Below are positions 17,971 through 26,598 of a stretch of DNA of 64,000 nt, piece by piece. The position numbers and the translations under genes were made by a program. Positions within the stretch are counted from its first letter, which is position 1. Each line of letters begins with the position of its first letter. The notes under the pieces are model-generated. The model had not been told where the DNA came from. It searched no databases and was given only the letters and a program-made list of their open reading frames with translations. Source of the stretch: JAFGDI01 sp963662515 (GTDB lineage Bacteria; Planctomycetota; Phycisphaerae; Sedimentisphaerales; SM23-30); the NCBI GenBank assembly GCA_963662515.1, contig OY759675.1, positions 1,736,001 to 1,800,000 of the forward strand, in the 5' to 3' direction.

Positions 17971-18264
17971 TCCAGTTTGATTTGCCGTAAAGTGAATTTG
18001 AAAAACGATTTTGTAAATTGGAAAAACCGTTTTTCAAATTGGGAAAATCATTTTGTAAGTTTGAAAAATCATTTTGTAAATTGGGAATGTCATTTTTCAA
18101 ATTTGAAAAATGGTTTTGTAAATTTGATTTGTCGTTTTGTAAATTTGAAAAACGATTTTGTAAATTTGAAAAGTCATTTTGTAAATTTGAAAAATGATTT
18201 TGTAAATTTGAAAAATGGTTTTGTAAATTTGAAAAATGGTTTTGTAAATTTGAAAAATGGTTTT
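17971..18264 (+). repeat. 21-bp minisatellite (about 14 units)
   Basis: Thirteen contiguous 21-base units (17992-18264), consensus GTAAATTTGAAAAATGGTTTT, follow one diverged unit (17971-17991). Units 10-13 are nearly identical and the left ones are more varied, so growth was probably at the right side. Because 21 is a multiple of three, both strands stay open and translate as a seven-residue repeat (NLKNxFV on the plus strand). No ribosome-binding site precedes the frame. Confidence 0.92.
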
Positions 18265-18407
18265 GTAAATTGCAGTTATCGGAATTTGGATTTATTTTGC
18301 GGCGTTTTCAGTATTGAAAACGGCTGGAGCTACCAAAAACAGCCCTTTGGGGCTGTTTTAGAGCCGGTGAGCATTGGAGCAGGGGAACAGGAGAGAGGAA
18401 AGAGCAA

Positions 18408-18550
18408 AACATAGGTCCCATAGGTCACATGCGTCTCATAGGTCCCATTCTTCAATGCCGGTGCCGGGATTATGGGACCGATGGGACCAATGGGACCAAT
18501 GGGACCTATTCTTTAAAAGCCAGAAAACCAGCCTGCTCTCGATTGTCGCC
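18408..18550 (-). repeat. GGGACC-ATG repeat unit, inverted copy C
   Basis: The reverse complement starts CCAGTGGCGACAATCGAG, continues with CAGGCTGGTTTTCTG, then runs of GGTCCCATTGGTCCCAT and the complementary cluster, in the same order as copies A and B. The centre differs (GCCGGTGCCGGGATT), so the copy has diverged. Confidence 0.78.
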
Positions 18551-18588
18551 ACTGGCTGCATTTGTCAGAGCAGACTGACAATCGGGAA

Positions 18589-18649
18589 GAATCTCAAGTC
18601 CCGAAGCGAGTTCGGGATTTCGGAGTACCTCAACCGCTTGAGCTACCTT
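18589..18649 (-). repeat. REP-like palindromic element with longer core
   Basis: It starts GAATCTCAAG and ends CTTGAGCTACCTT like the 3262 copy, but holds a longer core with a TCCCGAA/TTCGGGA stem and an extra 18 bases. It is preceded by a TGTCAGAGCAGACTGACA palindrome also present in the two long inverted arms. Confidence 0.75.
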
Positions 18650-18650
18650 G

Positions 18651-18747
18651 TTCCGCCCGTCCGGCGTAAGGACCGCCACTGGCTGCAATTGTCAGAGCAG
18701 ACTGACAATCGGGAAGAATCTCAAGCAAGGATGCTTGAGCTACCTGG
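18651..18747 (-). repeat. right arm of long inverted repeat
   Basis: Reverse complement of 17261-17356 with only scattered differences. It ends in the REP-like copy GAATCTCAAGCAAGGATG...GAGCTACCTGG (18716-18747). A CGCCCGTGCGGCGTAAGCAC word follows, also present outside the left arm near 17225. Confidence 0.8.
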
Positions 18748-18800
18748 TTCCGCCCGTGCGGCGTAAGCACAGGATTTGATAAACTTTATTTTTTGAGTTT

Positions 18801-21458
18801 TTATTCCGGCATGGGCACGATAAGATTCTCGGGTAATCTCAGTGGTCTGGGTGAATAAAAATATTCCAGTACGGAAATGCCATCGCTTATGCCTTTGCAT
18901 GACAGCGATGTAACTGTATAGCTCATAATTACGCTGTTGGTCAGGCATACTCCAGAGTTTTTAATTGTAAGAGCCAGAGAATAATTCTCTTCAAAGTCAT
19001 TTTCCGACCCGGTGGGGTAATTGATTTCATCTTTTACCCCGATCAGCAGATTGGCATCAGACAGAGCCCCGGCCATTATTTTTTTTGCGTGACCGGCTAT
19101 TCGCCAGGTACAGTTTTGTATCTCTCCACTTACAGAGGCGCTGGTCAGTGCTATCTGACCGGCAGCATTTTCCCCATCGAGGTTAATATCTGCTTCAAAA
19201 TCGCTTTTACAGCTAAGGGTCTTGAGCCATTGGGCGTTGATCTGTGATGATCCGCCGGAGGTCAGCCAGCTGTTAACTTTTATACTGCTTATCGGCAGAG
19301 CCGGGCAAAGCAGGGCGGTATTGTTTATATTCGCTGCGGTGAGGCTGATGGCTGTTTTGGGGTTATCGCTGTTGCCGGCAATTGATATAACGGCATCTGA
19401 TATGTTACCGATCATTAGTTTTGTCATTATGCCGCTCACTGTTATGTCGCCGGCCAGGTCGCACTTTTTGGCATTAAGGTTGAACGATCCTTCGCAGTTG
19501 ATATCTCCCAGAATGGTTGTCGCACCCCTGGTTTTGGTCGCTACGGTCAGGGTAGTTGCCGACGAGTTGCCGATCAGGTTTATAGTGCTGCGATCCTGAG
19601 CTATTTCTCCCTGACCATCTTTCAGGCTGTACTGATTCAGAATACCATTATTATCTATGAGTGTCAGCCTGGCATTGTTGCGGCCGTTAAAGTTTCCAAA
19701 TTTCCAGTTTATCTCCTGAACTCCGGCATTAAGCACATTGCTGTTGCTGCTTTCATCTGTCTCATCGATTGTATTCTCATAGTCAAGCTGTGCCAGCAGA
19801 TAGTAGCTACCCGCTTCTATATCTGAAGGAACAGTGTAAGAATACGAGTAGCGGCGGGCGGTTTTATTGTCAGCCGCCGGGAACTTTAATCGCAGAGCTC
19901 GCGGCGTCGTATAGAGCAGGGTATCATCCTGGCTAATATAAGCATCTGCTGAATAATATAACTTTATTCCCATTTCGCCAGTCAGTGCCATATCACCATC
20001 ATTCCTAAGCGTTATAGTGACTTTGCCTTTATCGCCCGGCAGTATCGCTTCCGGGAATTTTATTGCGGCCGCTGCTTCTCCGGCAATATCTATACCAGAA
20101 GGTATCTCAGACACTTCATAACAGCCGATATCAACGAACTTATAGATTATCCGTTCATTGCCGGCGAGGTCATAGTTCAGTCCGGCACTAAGGCTGGTTT
20201 TGCCTGTATTAAAGCATTGTGAATCTGCGTTTATCTGATAGCTGCCGGACTGGTATAATTCTCCCTGCCATATACCTGTTTGTTCAAACTGCGGATCAGT
20301 GTCCATATTGCCGCCCCGATTCCGGGCCAGTGAACCTGTTTGCAGATATACATATTCGTTATTAAAGCTTGGCTCCAGGCCTCCCTGAATAATATTGTGG
20401 ACATATAACAATAATGAATTCTCGCCGGTTATAGCCATCTCACTATATTGGCCCTCATAACCGTACTGGTCCTGGCCGACCACATTATTATATATTATGC
20501 TGTTTGCCAGCAGCAGTTCGCTATTGGACAGCTTCGCTCCGCCCCCCTGGCTGTTAGTGCGATTTTCAGTTATCGTACAATTGATTATCGTATTGTTTTC
20601 GGTGCCGCTGCTGAAGGGGCTATTGCCCAGATAAACACCTCCGCCATGACTGTCGGCATAATTTCCTGCTATCAGGCTGCTGCTTAGTGTCAGGCCGCTC
20701 AGGGTGTCGCCATATAATGCCCCGCCAAAATTACCGGCATAATTACCGATAAAACTGCACCTGTCAATATATACGCCCATAGTATTATCTTCAAACGACA
20801 AAGCACCGCCATCGCCTCCCAGGTCATTATCTGAGCTTATATTGTCTGTGAAGCTGCATCCACTTATATTTACGGCTATGTTGCCTGTTACCGATATTGC
20901 ACCACCTGAGACCTCTGCCTGATTAAGATCGAAATCGCAATTGCTTATTAGTACTGCTGAACTGGAACCGCTTACAGCGACCGCTCCGCCGGTACTGACC
21001 GAATAACAACTCGAAAAGCTGCTCTCCTGTATATCAACCGCTGAGTTATTCACCAGAATTGCCCCGCCAATGGTGTTATAGCCGTTTTTGATAATTATCC
21101 GCTTCAGGGTTAACGATGCATTATTTGTGAGATTAAATGCCCGCATATATGACTGTGAGCTTCCTGTACAATCTATTGTGACCGGGGCTGCATCATCCGG
21201 GCCTTCCGGCCGGATGGTTATAGCCAGACCGCTTATTTCTATATTTACATTACCCGCCGAAGAATAGCCGCCAGTTCGGGCTGCCAGCACGATCTCATCG
21301 CCATTTGTCGCTGCTTCTACCGCATCAGCTATGGTCGGGTAAGCCCCCGGCACATGCAATTCGGCTGCCCGGGAATAACCGACAGGTATTATAGATATTA
21401 AACATATAATCGCTAATAATTGCACAAATCCGACATAAGTTTTTTTTGTTTTTTCCAT
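18801..21458 (-). CDS. secreted right-handed beta-helix protein with CARDB-like domain
   Basis: This exported protein of 885 residues has a signal peptide (1-32, ending GYSRAA). The opening VPGAYPTIADAVEAATNGDEIVLA is the usual start of a parallel beta-helix, followed by many GGAI/GGAL/GGGV turns (about 130-320) as in polymorphic outer-membrane or choice-of-anchor proteins. A CARDB-type beta-sandwich (about 455-580: LRNDGDMALTG...NTIDETDESSN) and a repetitive C-terminal third of beta-strand character follow. Such folds bind or cleave polysaccharide, but I see no catalytic signature. It has no dockerin-like or PEP-CTERM tail. Its stop lies about 30 bases from the repeat island. Confidence 0.82.
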   Translation of the reverse strand: MEKTKKTYVGFVQLLAIICLISIIPVGYSRAAELHVPGAYPTIADAVEAATNGDEIVLAARTGGYSSAGNVNIEISGLAITIRPEGPDDAAPVTIDCTGSSQSYMRAFNLTNNASLTLKRIIIKNGYNTIGGAILVNNSAVDIQESSFSSCYSVSTGGAVAVSGSSSAVLISNCDFDLNQAEVSGGAISVTGNIAVNISGCSFTDNISSDNDLGGDGGALSFEDNTMGVYIDRCSFIGNYAGNFGGALYGDTLSGLTLSSSLIAGNYADSHGGGVYLGNSPFSSGTENNTIINCTITENRTNSQGGGAKLSNSELLLANSIIYNNVVGQDQYGYEGQYSEMAITGENSLLLYVHNIIQGGLEPSFNNEYVYLQTGSLARNRGGNMDTDPQFEQTGIWQGELYQSGSYQINADSQCFNTGKTSLSAGLNYDLAGNERIIYKFVDIGCYEVSEIPSGIDIAGEAAAAIKFPEAILPGDKGKVTITLRNDGDMALTGEMGIKLYYSADAYISQDDTLLYTTPRALRLKFPAADNKTARRYSYSYTVPSDIEAGSYYLLAQLDYENTIDETDESSNSNVLNAGVQEINWKFGNFNGRNNARLTLIDNNGILNQYSLKDGQGEIAQDRSTINLIGNSSATTLTVATKTRGATTILGDINCEGSFNLNAKKCDLAGDITVSGIMTKLMIGNISDAVISIAGNSDNPKTAISLTAANINNTALLCPALPISSIKVNSWLTSGGSSQINAQWLKTLSCKSDFEADINLDGENAAGQIALTSASVSGEIQNCTWRIAGHAKKIMAGALSDANLLIGVKDEINYPTGSENDFEENYSLALTIKNSGVCLTNSVIMSYTVTSLSCKGISDGISVLEYFYSPRPLRLPENLIVPMPE

Positions 21459-21884
21459 CTGACTGCTCTTTCGTTTTGCTATTATTATCTCAAGTTATGA
21501 GAATAAAAGTCTTTATGGCTTTTAGCACTCTCTCTTTTAATCTTAGACCTTATCGGCCCGTTATTCAAGTCTTTTTTGAATCCTGTTTACTGTTCAGAGC
21601 ACGCTTCTGCAGTTAGCTCCATAATTTTCTGCGATAGTTTTTACCGTTGTTAGTGAAGAAATCCGTACGAACGGTAACCATAATTATGTTGATGAATAAA
21701 TAATGCAAATAAGCGATTTTGTCTTGAATTGAACCATTAATCCGATTATTATCCTTATTGTTCTTGGTATATTATTATAAAGCCCTTAATTCATAACTGT
21801 GTGTTCCATATCTGGTCTTTTTTTTGATCATTTATTGGTTTATGGCTGTTTTGTTAATTATATTTTTTTTATAAGGATTATATT
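21459..21884. other. divergent AT-rich intergenic region
   Basis: It separates the divergent beta-helix and membrane-protein genes, so promoters in both directions must lie here. I could not pick out convincing -35/-10 pairs, an RNA gene or a repeat. Confidence 0.5.
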
Positions 21885-22307
21885 ATGGGAGATTATAGCT
21901 CTGGGCCTGCAACTTCTGTTTTTCTTACGGTTGGTTTGATCTTAATTCTGGTTATTCTGGTTAAGATCTTTTATCTTATGGCTTTATCCCGGGCTTTACA
22001 CTGCTGTTCGGCCCAGAATCGTAAGATATCGCCCGGCATGGTCTGGCTCGAAATTATTCCAGTTATTGGCTTTATCTGGGCTTTTGTTAATGTTATTCAG
22101 GTCTCTGGTTCTTTGGGGGCTGAATTTCGCAGTAGAGGGATCGAGCAGCAGGATAATCCTTCTATGGTACTGGGGATTGTTGCCTGTGCCCTTAATGTTG
22201 GCTCATCGGTCTTACCTTTTGCCGGTATTGCCGGGTTGATCTGCTGGATCATTTACTGGGTTAAAATTAACTCTTATGCTAATAGTTTACTCACTCAGGG
22301 TGAATGA
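21885..22307 (+). CDS. small multi-pass membrane protein, unknown function
   Basis: The 140-residue protein has three or four hydrophobic segments: about 10-33, 48-70, 90-112 and 112-128. A motif-like PGMVWLEIIPVIGFIWAFVNV recalls small membrane families common in planctomycetes and Bacteroidota, but I cannot name one. A ribosome-binding site (AAGGA) precedes the ATG. The next gene, also a membrane protein, starts about 125 bases downstream if its internal ATG is used, so they may be co-transcribed. Confidence 0.75.
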   Translation: MGDYSSGPATSVFLTVGLILILVILVKIFYLMALSRALHCCSAQNRKISPGMVWLEIIPVIGFIWAFVNVIQVSGSLGAEFRSRGIEQQDNPSMVLGIVACALNVGSSVLPFAGIAGLICWIIYWVKINSYANSLLTQGE

Positions 22308-22432
22308 TAATTCCATATATTTATTACGCATTAGACCGTTTTTCGCTTACTAGCTTTCTTTTTTATGATTTTTCCTATCTTGTAAGCGCGAACGCATACC
22401 TGTTCCTTAATTTTCAGAAAGTGAGTGTTACG

Positions 22433-23176
22433 ATGGCAATTGAGCAAGAGTCTTATTCTCCTGTTTACAACCAGAGCGAGGTACTTTTCAGAGCTCGCAG
22501 TGCCATTACCGGCAGATACTGGTCTGTGGTTGGTTATATTTTGCTGGTCAACCTTATTATGGGTGTGTTAAGCAATATACCAGCTTGGGGATGGATTGCT
22601 TACTATTTATTGCAGGGTGCTTTTGAATTTGGTATCTCTCTGATCTTTCTTGCTCTTATTCGCTCGCAGAATTCTGATTGTTCTATGCTTTTTTCTGGAT
22701 TTAAAATTTTTGGTACTACTCTGGCCGCGTTTCTGCTCCGACTTATTTTTACGCTGCTCTGGATGCTCTTATTGATAATCCCCGGCATAATCGCCTACTA
22801 TCGTTATTCGCAGACCTTCTTTATTCTGGCTTCTGGCAGGCAGTCCGATCCAATGGAAGCGATAAATCATAGCATCAAAATGATGGATGGATATAAATGG
22901 TCTCTTTTTATGCTTGACCTGCATTTTACATTTCTTTCATTTCTCTTTCTGGTGCCAATAATAATATTGGCATTTCTTGTGCCGCAGGGCCATTCTTCTT
23001 CAGTTGCCTTTTATGTTTTGATCACGCTTATGGTTTCATATTTCGTCTTTATCTTTTTCTGGCTCCAGCCTTACTGGTTTGCGGCACATGCTGCCTTTTT
23101 TGACATGATTGCGGGGGGAGAACCGGTTTCAGATGATAATTCTTACCTTGAAACCTGTCAGGGCAATGATGTTTGA
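22433..23176 (+). CDS. DUF975-like integral membrane protein
   Basis: This is a membrane protein of 247 residues with about six helices and no catalytic motif. The start SEVLFRARSAITGRYWSVVGY matches the amphipathic lead-in of DUF975-type proteins, and LLLIIPGIIAYYRYSQTFFILA is the typical central segment (IPG-I-xx-RYSxxx). Members are of unknown function and are found beside membrane stress or secretion genes. I chose the ATG giving MAIEQESY because the domain starts soon after. The open frame extends upstream to 22304, but those 43 residues would place an extra hydrophobic stretch before it and lack a better ribosome-binding site. Confidence 0.72.
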   Translation: MAIEQESYSPVYNQSEVLFRARSAITGRYWSVVGYILLVNLIMGVLSNIPAWGWIAYYLLQGAFEFGISLIFLALIRSQNSDCSMLFSGFKIFGTTLAAFLLRLIFTLLWMLLLIIPGIIAYYRYSQTFFILASGRQSDPMEAINHSIKMMDGYKWSLFMLDLHFTFLSFLFLVPIIILAFLVPQGHSSSVAFYVLITLMVSYFVFIFFWLQPYWFAAHAAFFDMIAGGEPVSDDNSYLETCQGNDV

Positions 23177-23464
23177 TGCTGACTGCTCCTGCCTGTTCTG
23201 CTTTTTTAAACCATCTGTTCTGTATAGCTTAATGTCAAGTTCAGAGCTTTTACTCAAATGATTTTCTGTGAGTTATTATTATTTTCATAGACACAGGCAG
23301 GGCGGAACTATATAATTTATAACTCTTTGTGTTTGTCGTTAATCTGGCGATACAAGAGAGCTGGTTTCCTGTTGGGTGTTTGGCTCTGCTGTTTTCAACT
23401 GAGCCCCGGCAGGATGATATGTTTTATAACTAATTGTATTTTAATAATTTAAGCAAGGGCAGGC

Positions 23465-25174
23465 ATGACCATGAGCCAGACTCCGGAAAACAATTCCAAC
23501 AGCATGGAAAACACTTCTGATGCTAGCGTTAATCCCGTTACTCCCGTTACTCCCGACCATGTTAAAGTGATCGCCAGTGATGAGCACCCGGCATTTAATA
23601 CTGCCAGTAAGAAAACTGAGTTTGGTAAGCCCATCGCCCCAGAAGATATCGATTCTGCTTCTGTTGAAAGAGAGATCGCTGATGCTCTGGGTGATATGTC
23701 CTTGTTAGATATGGATACTATTCTGGCGGCTCCATCAAAGGCCAGGGCAGCGGCTCCGGTTAGTGCTGAAGATAAGCCAATTCCAGGTATTTTGCGAGGT
23801 CAGGTATTCAGAATTGCCAAAGACGGTTTATTTATTACCGGGCTGGGCGGTAAGAGCGAGGGTTTCCTGCCGATTGCAGAGGTTGATGACTGCCCGGATA
23901 TCAAAGAGGGTGATGCTATTGATGTTTGTATCGTTGGTCGTGACCCCAAAGATGGCATGATCATGCTTTCGCGTAATGCCGCGGCCCAGCAGATAATGCT
24001 CAAGAACCTCAAGGCTGGCGACCATGTCGAAGTTACGGTTACCAGCAGTAATAAAGGTGGATTGGAAGTTAAGATCAAAGGCGGCGTGAAGGCCTTTATG
24101 CCCATTTCACAGATCGATTTGCATCGGGTAGAAGATGAGGACAAGGATAAATACATTAACCGCAAGTTCATTTGCGAAGTTACTCAGGCAGGTCATGGTG
24201 ATAAGAACATAGTTGTTAGTCGTCGCCGTATCTTGCAGGCTGAGCAGGAGGCTAATGCCGGTCAGCTCTGGACAGAGCTGGAAGTCGGTCAGATCCGTCG
24301 CGGCGTGGTTCGCAGCGTCATGGATTATGGTGCCTTTGTTGATCTGGGCGGCGTAGAGGGGCTGGTGCATGTCAGCGAGCTGAGCTGGGCTCATATTGAT
24401 AAGCCTTCAGAGATGGTAGTTGCCGGTCAGGAAGTTGAAGTCTTTATTAAAGAAGTTAATCAGGATAAAAAACGCCTTTCACTCAGTCTTAAGATGGTTA
24501 ACGGTAACCCATGGGCTACAGTTGAAGAGAAATATCCAGTTGGCTCCAGAGTGCAGGCCAAGGTTGTTCGTCTGATGAATTTCGGGGCTTTTGCCGAGCT
24601 GGAACCGGGAATTGATGGCCTGATTCCAGTCAGCGAGATGAGCTGGCTGGGCAGGGTGCATCATCCTCAGGATGTTCTCAAGATTGGTGATGTCGTTGAG
24701 ACTGAAATATTGAAATGTTCTAAAGACAGCAAGCAGATATCTATGAGCATTAAGGCTCTGCAGGGTAATCCGTGGAATAATATCGAGCAGAAATATGTGG
24801 TAGGACAGGACTATGAAGGTCAGGTCGTGCGACTGAGCGATTTCGGGGCCTTTGTGCAGCTTGAGCCCGGTGTTGATGGACTGATACATGTTTCTGAGCT
24901 ATCTGATAAACATGTTAAACGCCCGGCTGATGCAGTAAAAGAAGGCGAGACGGTTAAGGCCAGAGTGCTGGAAGTTGACCAGAATCGCAAACGCATTGCC
25001 CTGAGCCTTAAAGCTCTGATCGTGCCGGAAATCAGCCAGGAAGAGATCAATCTGGTTAATGCTCCTGAACAGACTGCTCCGGTAAGTGAAACCGCCAAAC
25101 CTAAACGCAAAAAGGACCTAAAAGGCGGCCTGTCTTGTATGAGTAATGATAATCCTTTTGGCCTGAAGCTTTGA
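23465..25174 (+). CDS. rpsA: 30S ribosomal protein S1
   Basis: S1 brings mRNA to the 30S subunit. The 569 residues have five S1 OB-fold domains: about 100-165, 185-250, 272-340, 357-428 and 444-515. The last three carry the strong RNA-binding pattern YGAFVDL...GLVHVSELSW and its variants. The N-terminal 90 residues are acidic, Thr/Val-Pro-rich (VTPVTP) and probably disordered, and a short Lys-rich tail follows domain five. E. coli S1 has six domains, so this is a five-domain form. Two ATGs six bases apart are possible. AAGGGCAGG directly upstream fits the second better. Confidence 0.92.
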   Translation: MTMSQTPENNSNSMENTSDASVNPVTPVTPDHVKVIASDEHPAFNTASKKTEFGKPIAPEDIDSASVEREIADALGDMSLLDMDTILAAPSKARAAAPVSAEDKPIPGILRGQVFRIAKDGLFITGLGGKSEGFLPIAEVDDCPDIKEGDAIDVCIVGRDPKDGMIMLSRNAAAQQIMLKNLKAGDHVEVTVTSSNKGGLEVKIKGGVKAFMPISQIDLHRVEDEDKDKYINRKFICEVTQAGHGDKNIVVSRRRILQAEQEANAGQLWTELEVGQIRRGVVRSVMDYGAFVDLGGVEGLVHVSELSWAHIDKPSEMVVAGQEVEVFIKEVNQDKKRLSLSLKMVNGNPWATVEEKYPVGSRVQAKVVRLMNFGAFAELEPGIDGLIPVSEMSWLGRVHHPQDVLKIGDVVETEILKCSKDSKQISMSIKALQGNPWNNIEQKYVVGQDYEGQVVRLSDFGAFVQLEPGVDGLIHVSELSDKHVKRPADAVKEGETVKARVLEVDQNRKRIALSLKALIVPEISQEEINLVNAPEQTAPVSETAKPKRKKDLKGGLSCMSNDNPFGLKL

Positions 25175-25264
25175 ATAACGAAGTAGTCTGGTAATAACAG
25201 GTTTCTGCTGACAGACCAGTTCGGTTTGATGCAGTAGTCTGTTTGGTAACATGGAGGTTCGCTC

Positions 25265-26467
25265 ATGACTGTTCGATCAGGATGTATAGGCATATTGACA
25301 GCCGGGGGCGATTGTCCCGGGCTTAATGCCGCCATTCGCGCTTTGACTTTGGCGGCAGCCAGGCGTGGCATGGATGTTATCGGCATTTGTGATGGGTTCA
25401 GCGGCCTGATCAGCAATCAAACTATTGTGCTTTCTGCCGATAATGTCAGCGAAATACTCCGAGTTGGTGGTACTATGCTTGGTACCAGTCGGCTTAAGCT
25501 CAGAAAAGTGCGTATTCGCAGCGAGAAAGTCAATCTGGAAGATGTTGCTCTGCAGAATATAATGGCAAACCGCATTGATACTCTGGTGTGTCTGGGGGGC
25601 GGGGGAACGCAGAAAAATGCCTGTAAGTTAATGAAGCGAGGATTGGATGTGATTACTCTGCCCAAGACCATCGATAATGATGTTTGGGGTACTGATCTTT
25701 GTTTTGGTTATGATTCAGCCGTGCAGATAGCGGCAAATGCCCTCGAGCAGCTCATCAGTACTGCCAGAAGCCATCATCGGATAATGGTTTGCGAGCTTAT
25801 GGGGCATAAGGCCGGCTGGCTGGCCCTATCGGCCGGGATTGCTGCCGGGGCTGATGTTATCCTTATACCTGAAATACCCTATGAGCTGGAAGTGATTGCC
25901 CGGCATATTGCCGCCAGAAAACAGGCTGGCTTCGACCATACTATTATTGCCGTTGCTGAAGGGGCTGTGAGCAGAGAAATGGCCTCTGTGAAAGACAAAT
26001 GTTCTGCCAGCAATTCCTCCTCAGTAGATCAGGATAAACAGCGAGCTGATGTGGTTTATGATTCGCTGCAGCAGGCAGCCAGAGCTGCTGACCTGCGAGA
26101 TGATCCGGTAAAGCCAAAGCAGCTCGATAATCCCCCGATCTTATATCATATGGTGCATGAACCTTTGGCATGCCAGATAGCACGCAAATTACAGGAAATG
26201 ACTGGCTCTGAGGCTCGGGCTACTATCTTAGGACATGTCCAGCGGGGGGGCTGTCCTTCCGTTGCTGACAGGCAACTGGCAACTATGCTGGGTGTTCATG
26301 CTATTGATTCTATTGAATGCGGCAGTGTAAATAATATGATCGCCTGGATTAATAATGCCCCAGCTGTCGTTCCGCTGGAGCAAGTAGCTGGCAAACGCAA
26401 GGTAGTTCCCCCTGAAAGCCCATTGCTTCAGGCCGCCAGAATGACCGGTTGTTGTCTGGGCGATTAA
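25265..26467 (+). CDS. 6-phosphofructokinase family protein (GGGGT variant)
   Basis: This phosphofructokinase-fold enzyme of 400 residues phosphorylates fructose 6-phosphate. It shows the N-terminal GGDCPGLNAAIR, LPKTIDNDVWGTD with the catalytic Asp (about 132-144), and LGHVQRGG. The nucleotide/Mg segment, GGDGS or GGDDT in most members, reads GGGGTQKN (111-118), so the Mg-binding Asp is Gly. Lys at PKTIDND is shared by PPi-dependent and some ATP-dependent groups. Together these place it in the divergent group with GGxGTQK, and donor choice (ATP or PPi) cannot be settled. A GGAGG ribosome-binding site supports the start. Confidence 0.87.
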   Translation: MTVRSGCIGILTAGGDCPGLNAAIRALTLAAARRGMDVIGICDGFSGLISNQTIVLSADNVSEILRVGGTMLGTSRLKLRKVRIRSEKVNLEDVALQNIMANRIDTLVCLGGGGTQKNACKLMKRGLDVITLPKTIDNDVWGTDLCFGYDSAVQIAANALEQLISTARSHHRIMVCELMGHKAGWLALSAGIAAGADVILIPEIPYELEVIARHIAARKQAGFDHTIIAVAEGAVSREMASVKDKCSASNSSSVDQDKQRADVVYDSLQQAARAADLRDDPVKPKQLDNPPILYHMVHEPLACQIARKLQEMTGSEARATILGHVQRGGCPSVADRQLATMLGVHAIDSIECGSVNNMIAWINNAPAVVPLEQVAGKRKVVPPESPLLQAARMTGCCLGD

Positions 26468-26598
26468 CACAAGCTCAACTTCCCGATAATGTTGGATAGG
26501 CTTATTAGGCAGTAGCTGCAATATCAGGTTATGTCTGTTTCTGGTTTTGGCATGACTTTATTAAATCAAATTAACATTTAAAATAATACGAAATTTCA

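Larger units (their letters stand above)
17139..18800. other. 1.66-kb repeat island without convincing genes
   Basis: The island is built from at least four repeat types listed separately: CCTTACGCCG-CGGGCGA words (about six copies, both orientations), REP-like palindromes, GGGACC-ATG tandem repeats, and a 21-bp minisatellite. Open frames exist on both strands but lack ribosome-binding sites and look like products of the repeats. Copies on the two sides are mostly inverted relative to each other, with the minisatellite between them. Confidence 0.75.

Noticed and set aside
17971..18264. Possible CRISPR array
   Set aside because: Units are contiguous 21-mers with no spacers and no cas genes are present.
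17854..18414. Open frame of 186 codons with heptad repeats over the 21-bp array
   Set aside because: It starts at GTG without a ribosome-binding site and runs into repeat DNA at both ends. The opposite strand is also partly open because the unit length is a multiple of three, so it is treated as a by-product of the array.
18374..18766. Open frame translating to WDRWDQWDQWD-type repeats
   Set aside because: It follows the GGGACC-ATG repeats and inverted arm and has no ribosome-binding site or recognisable domain.
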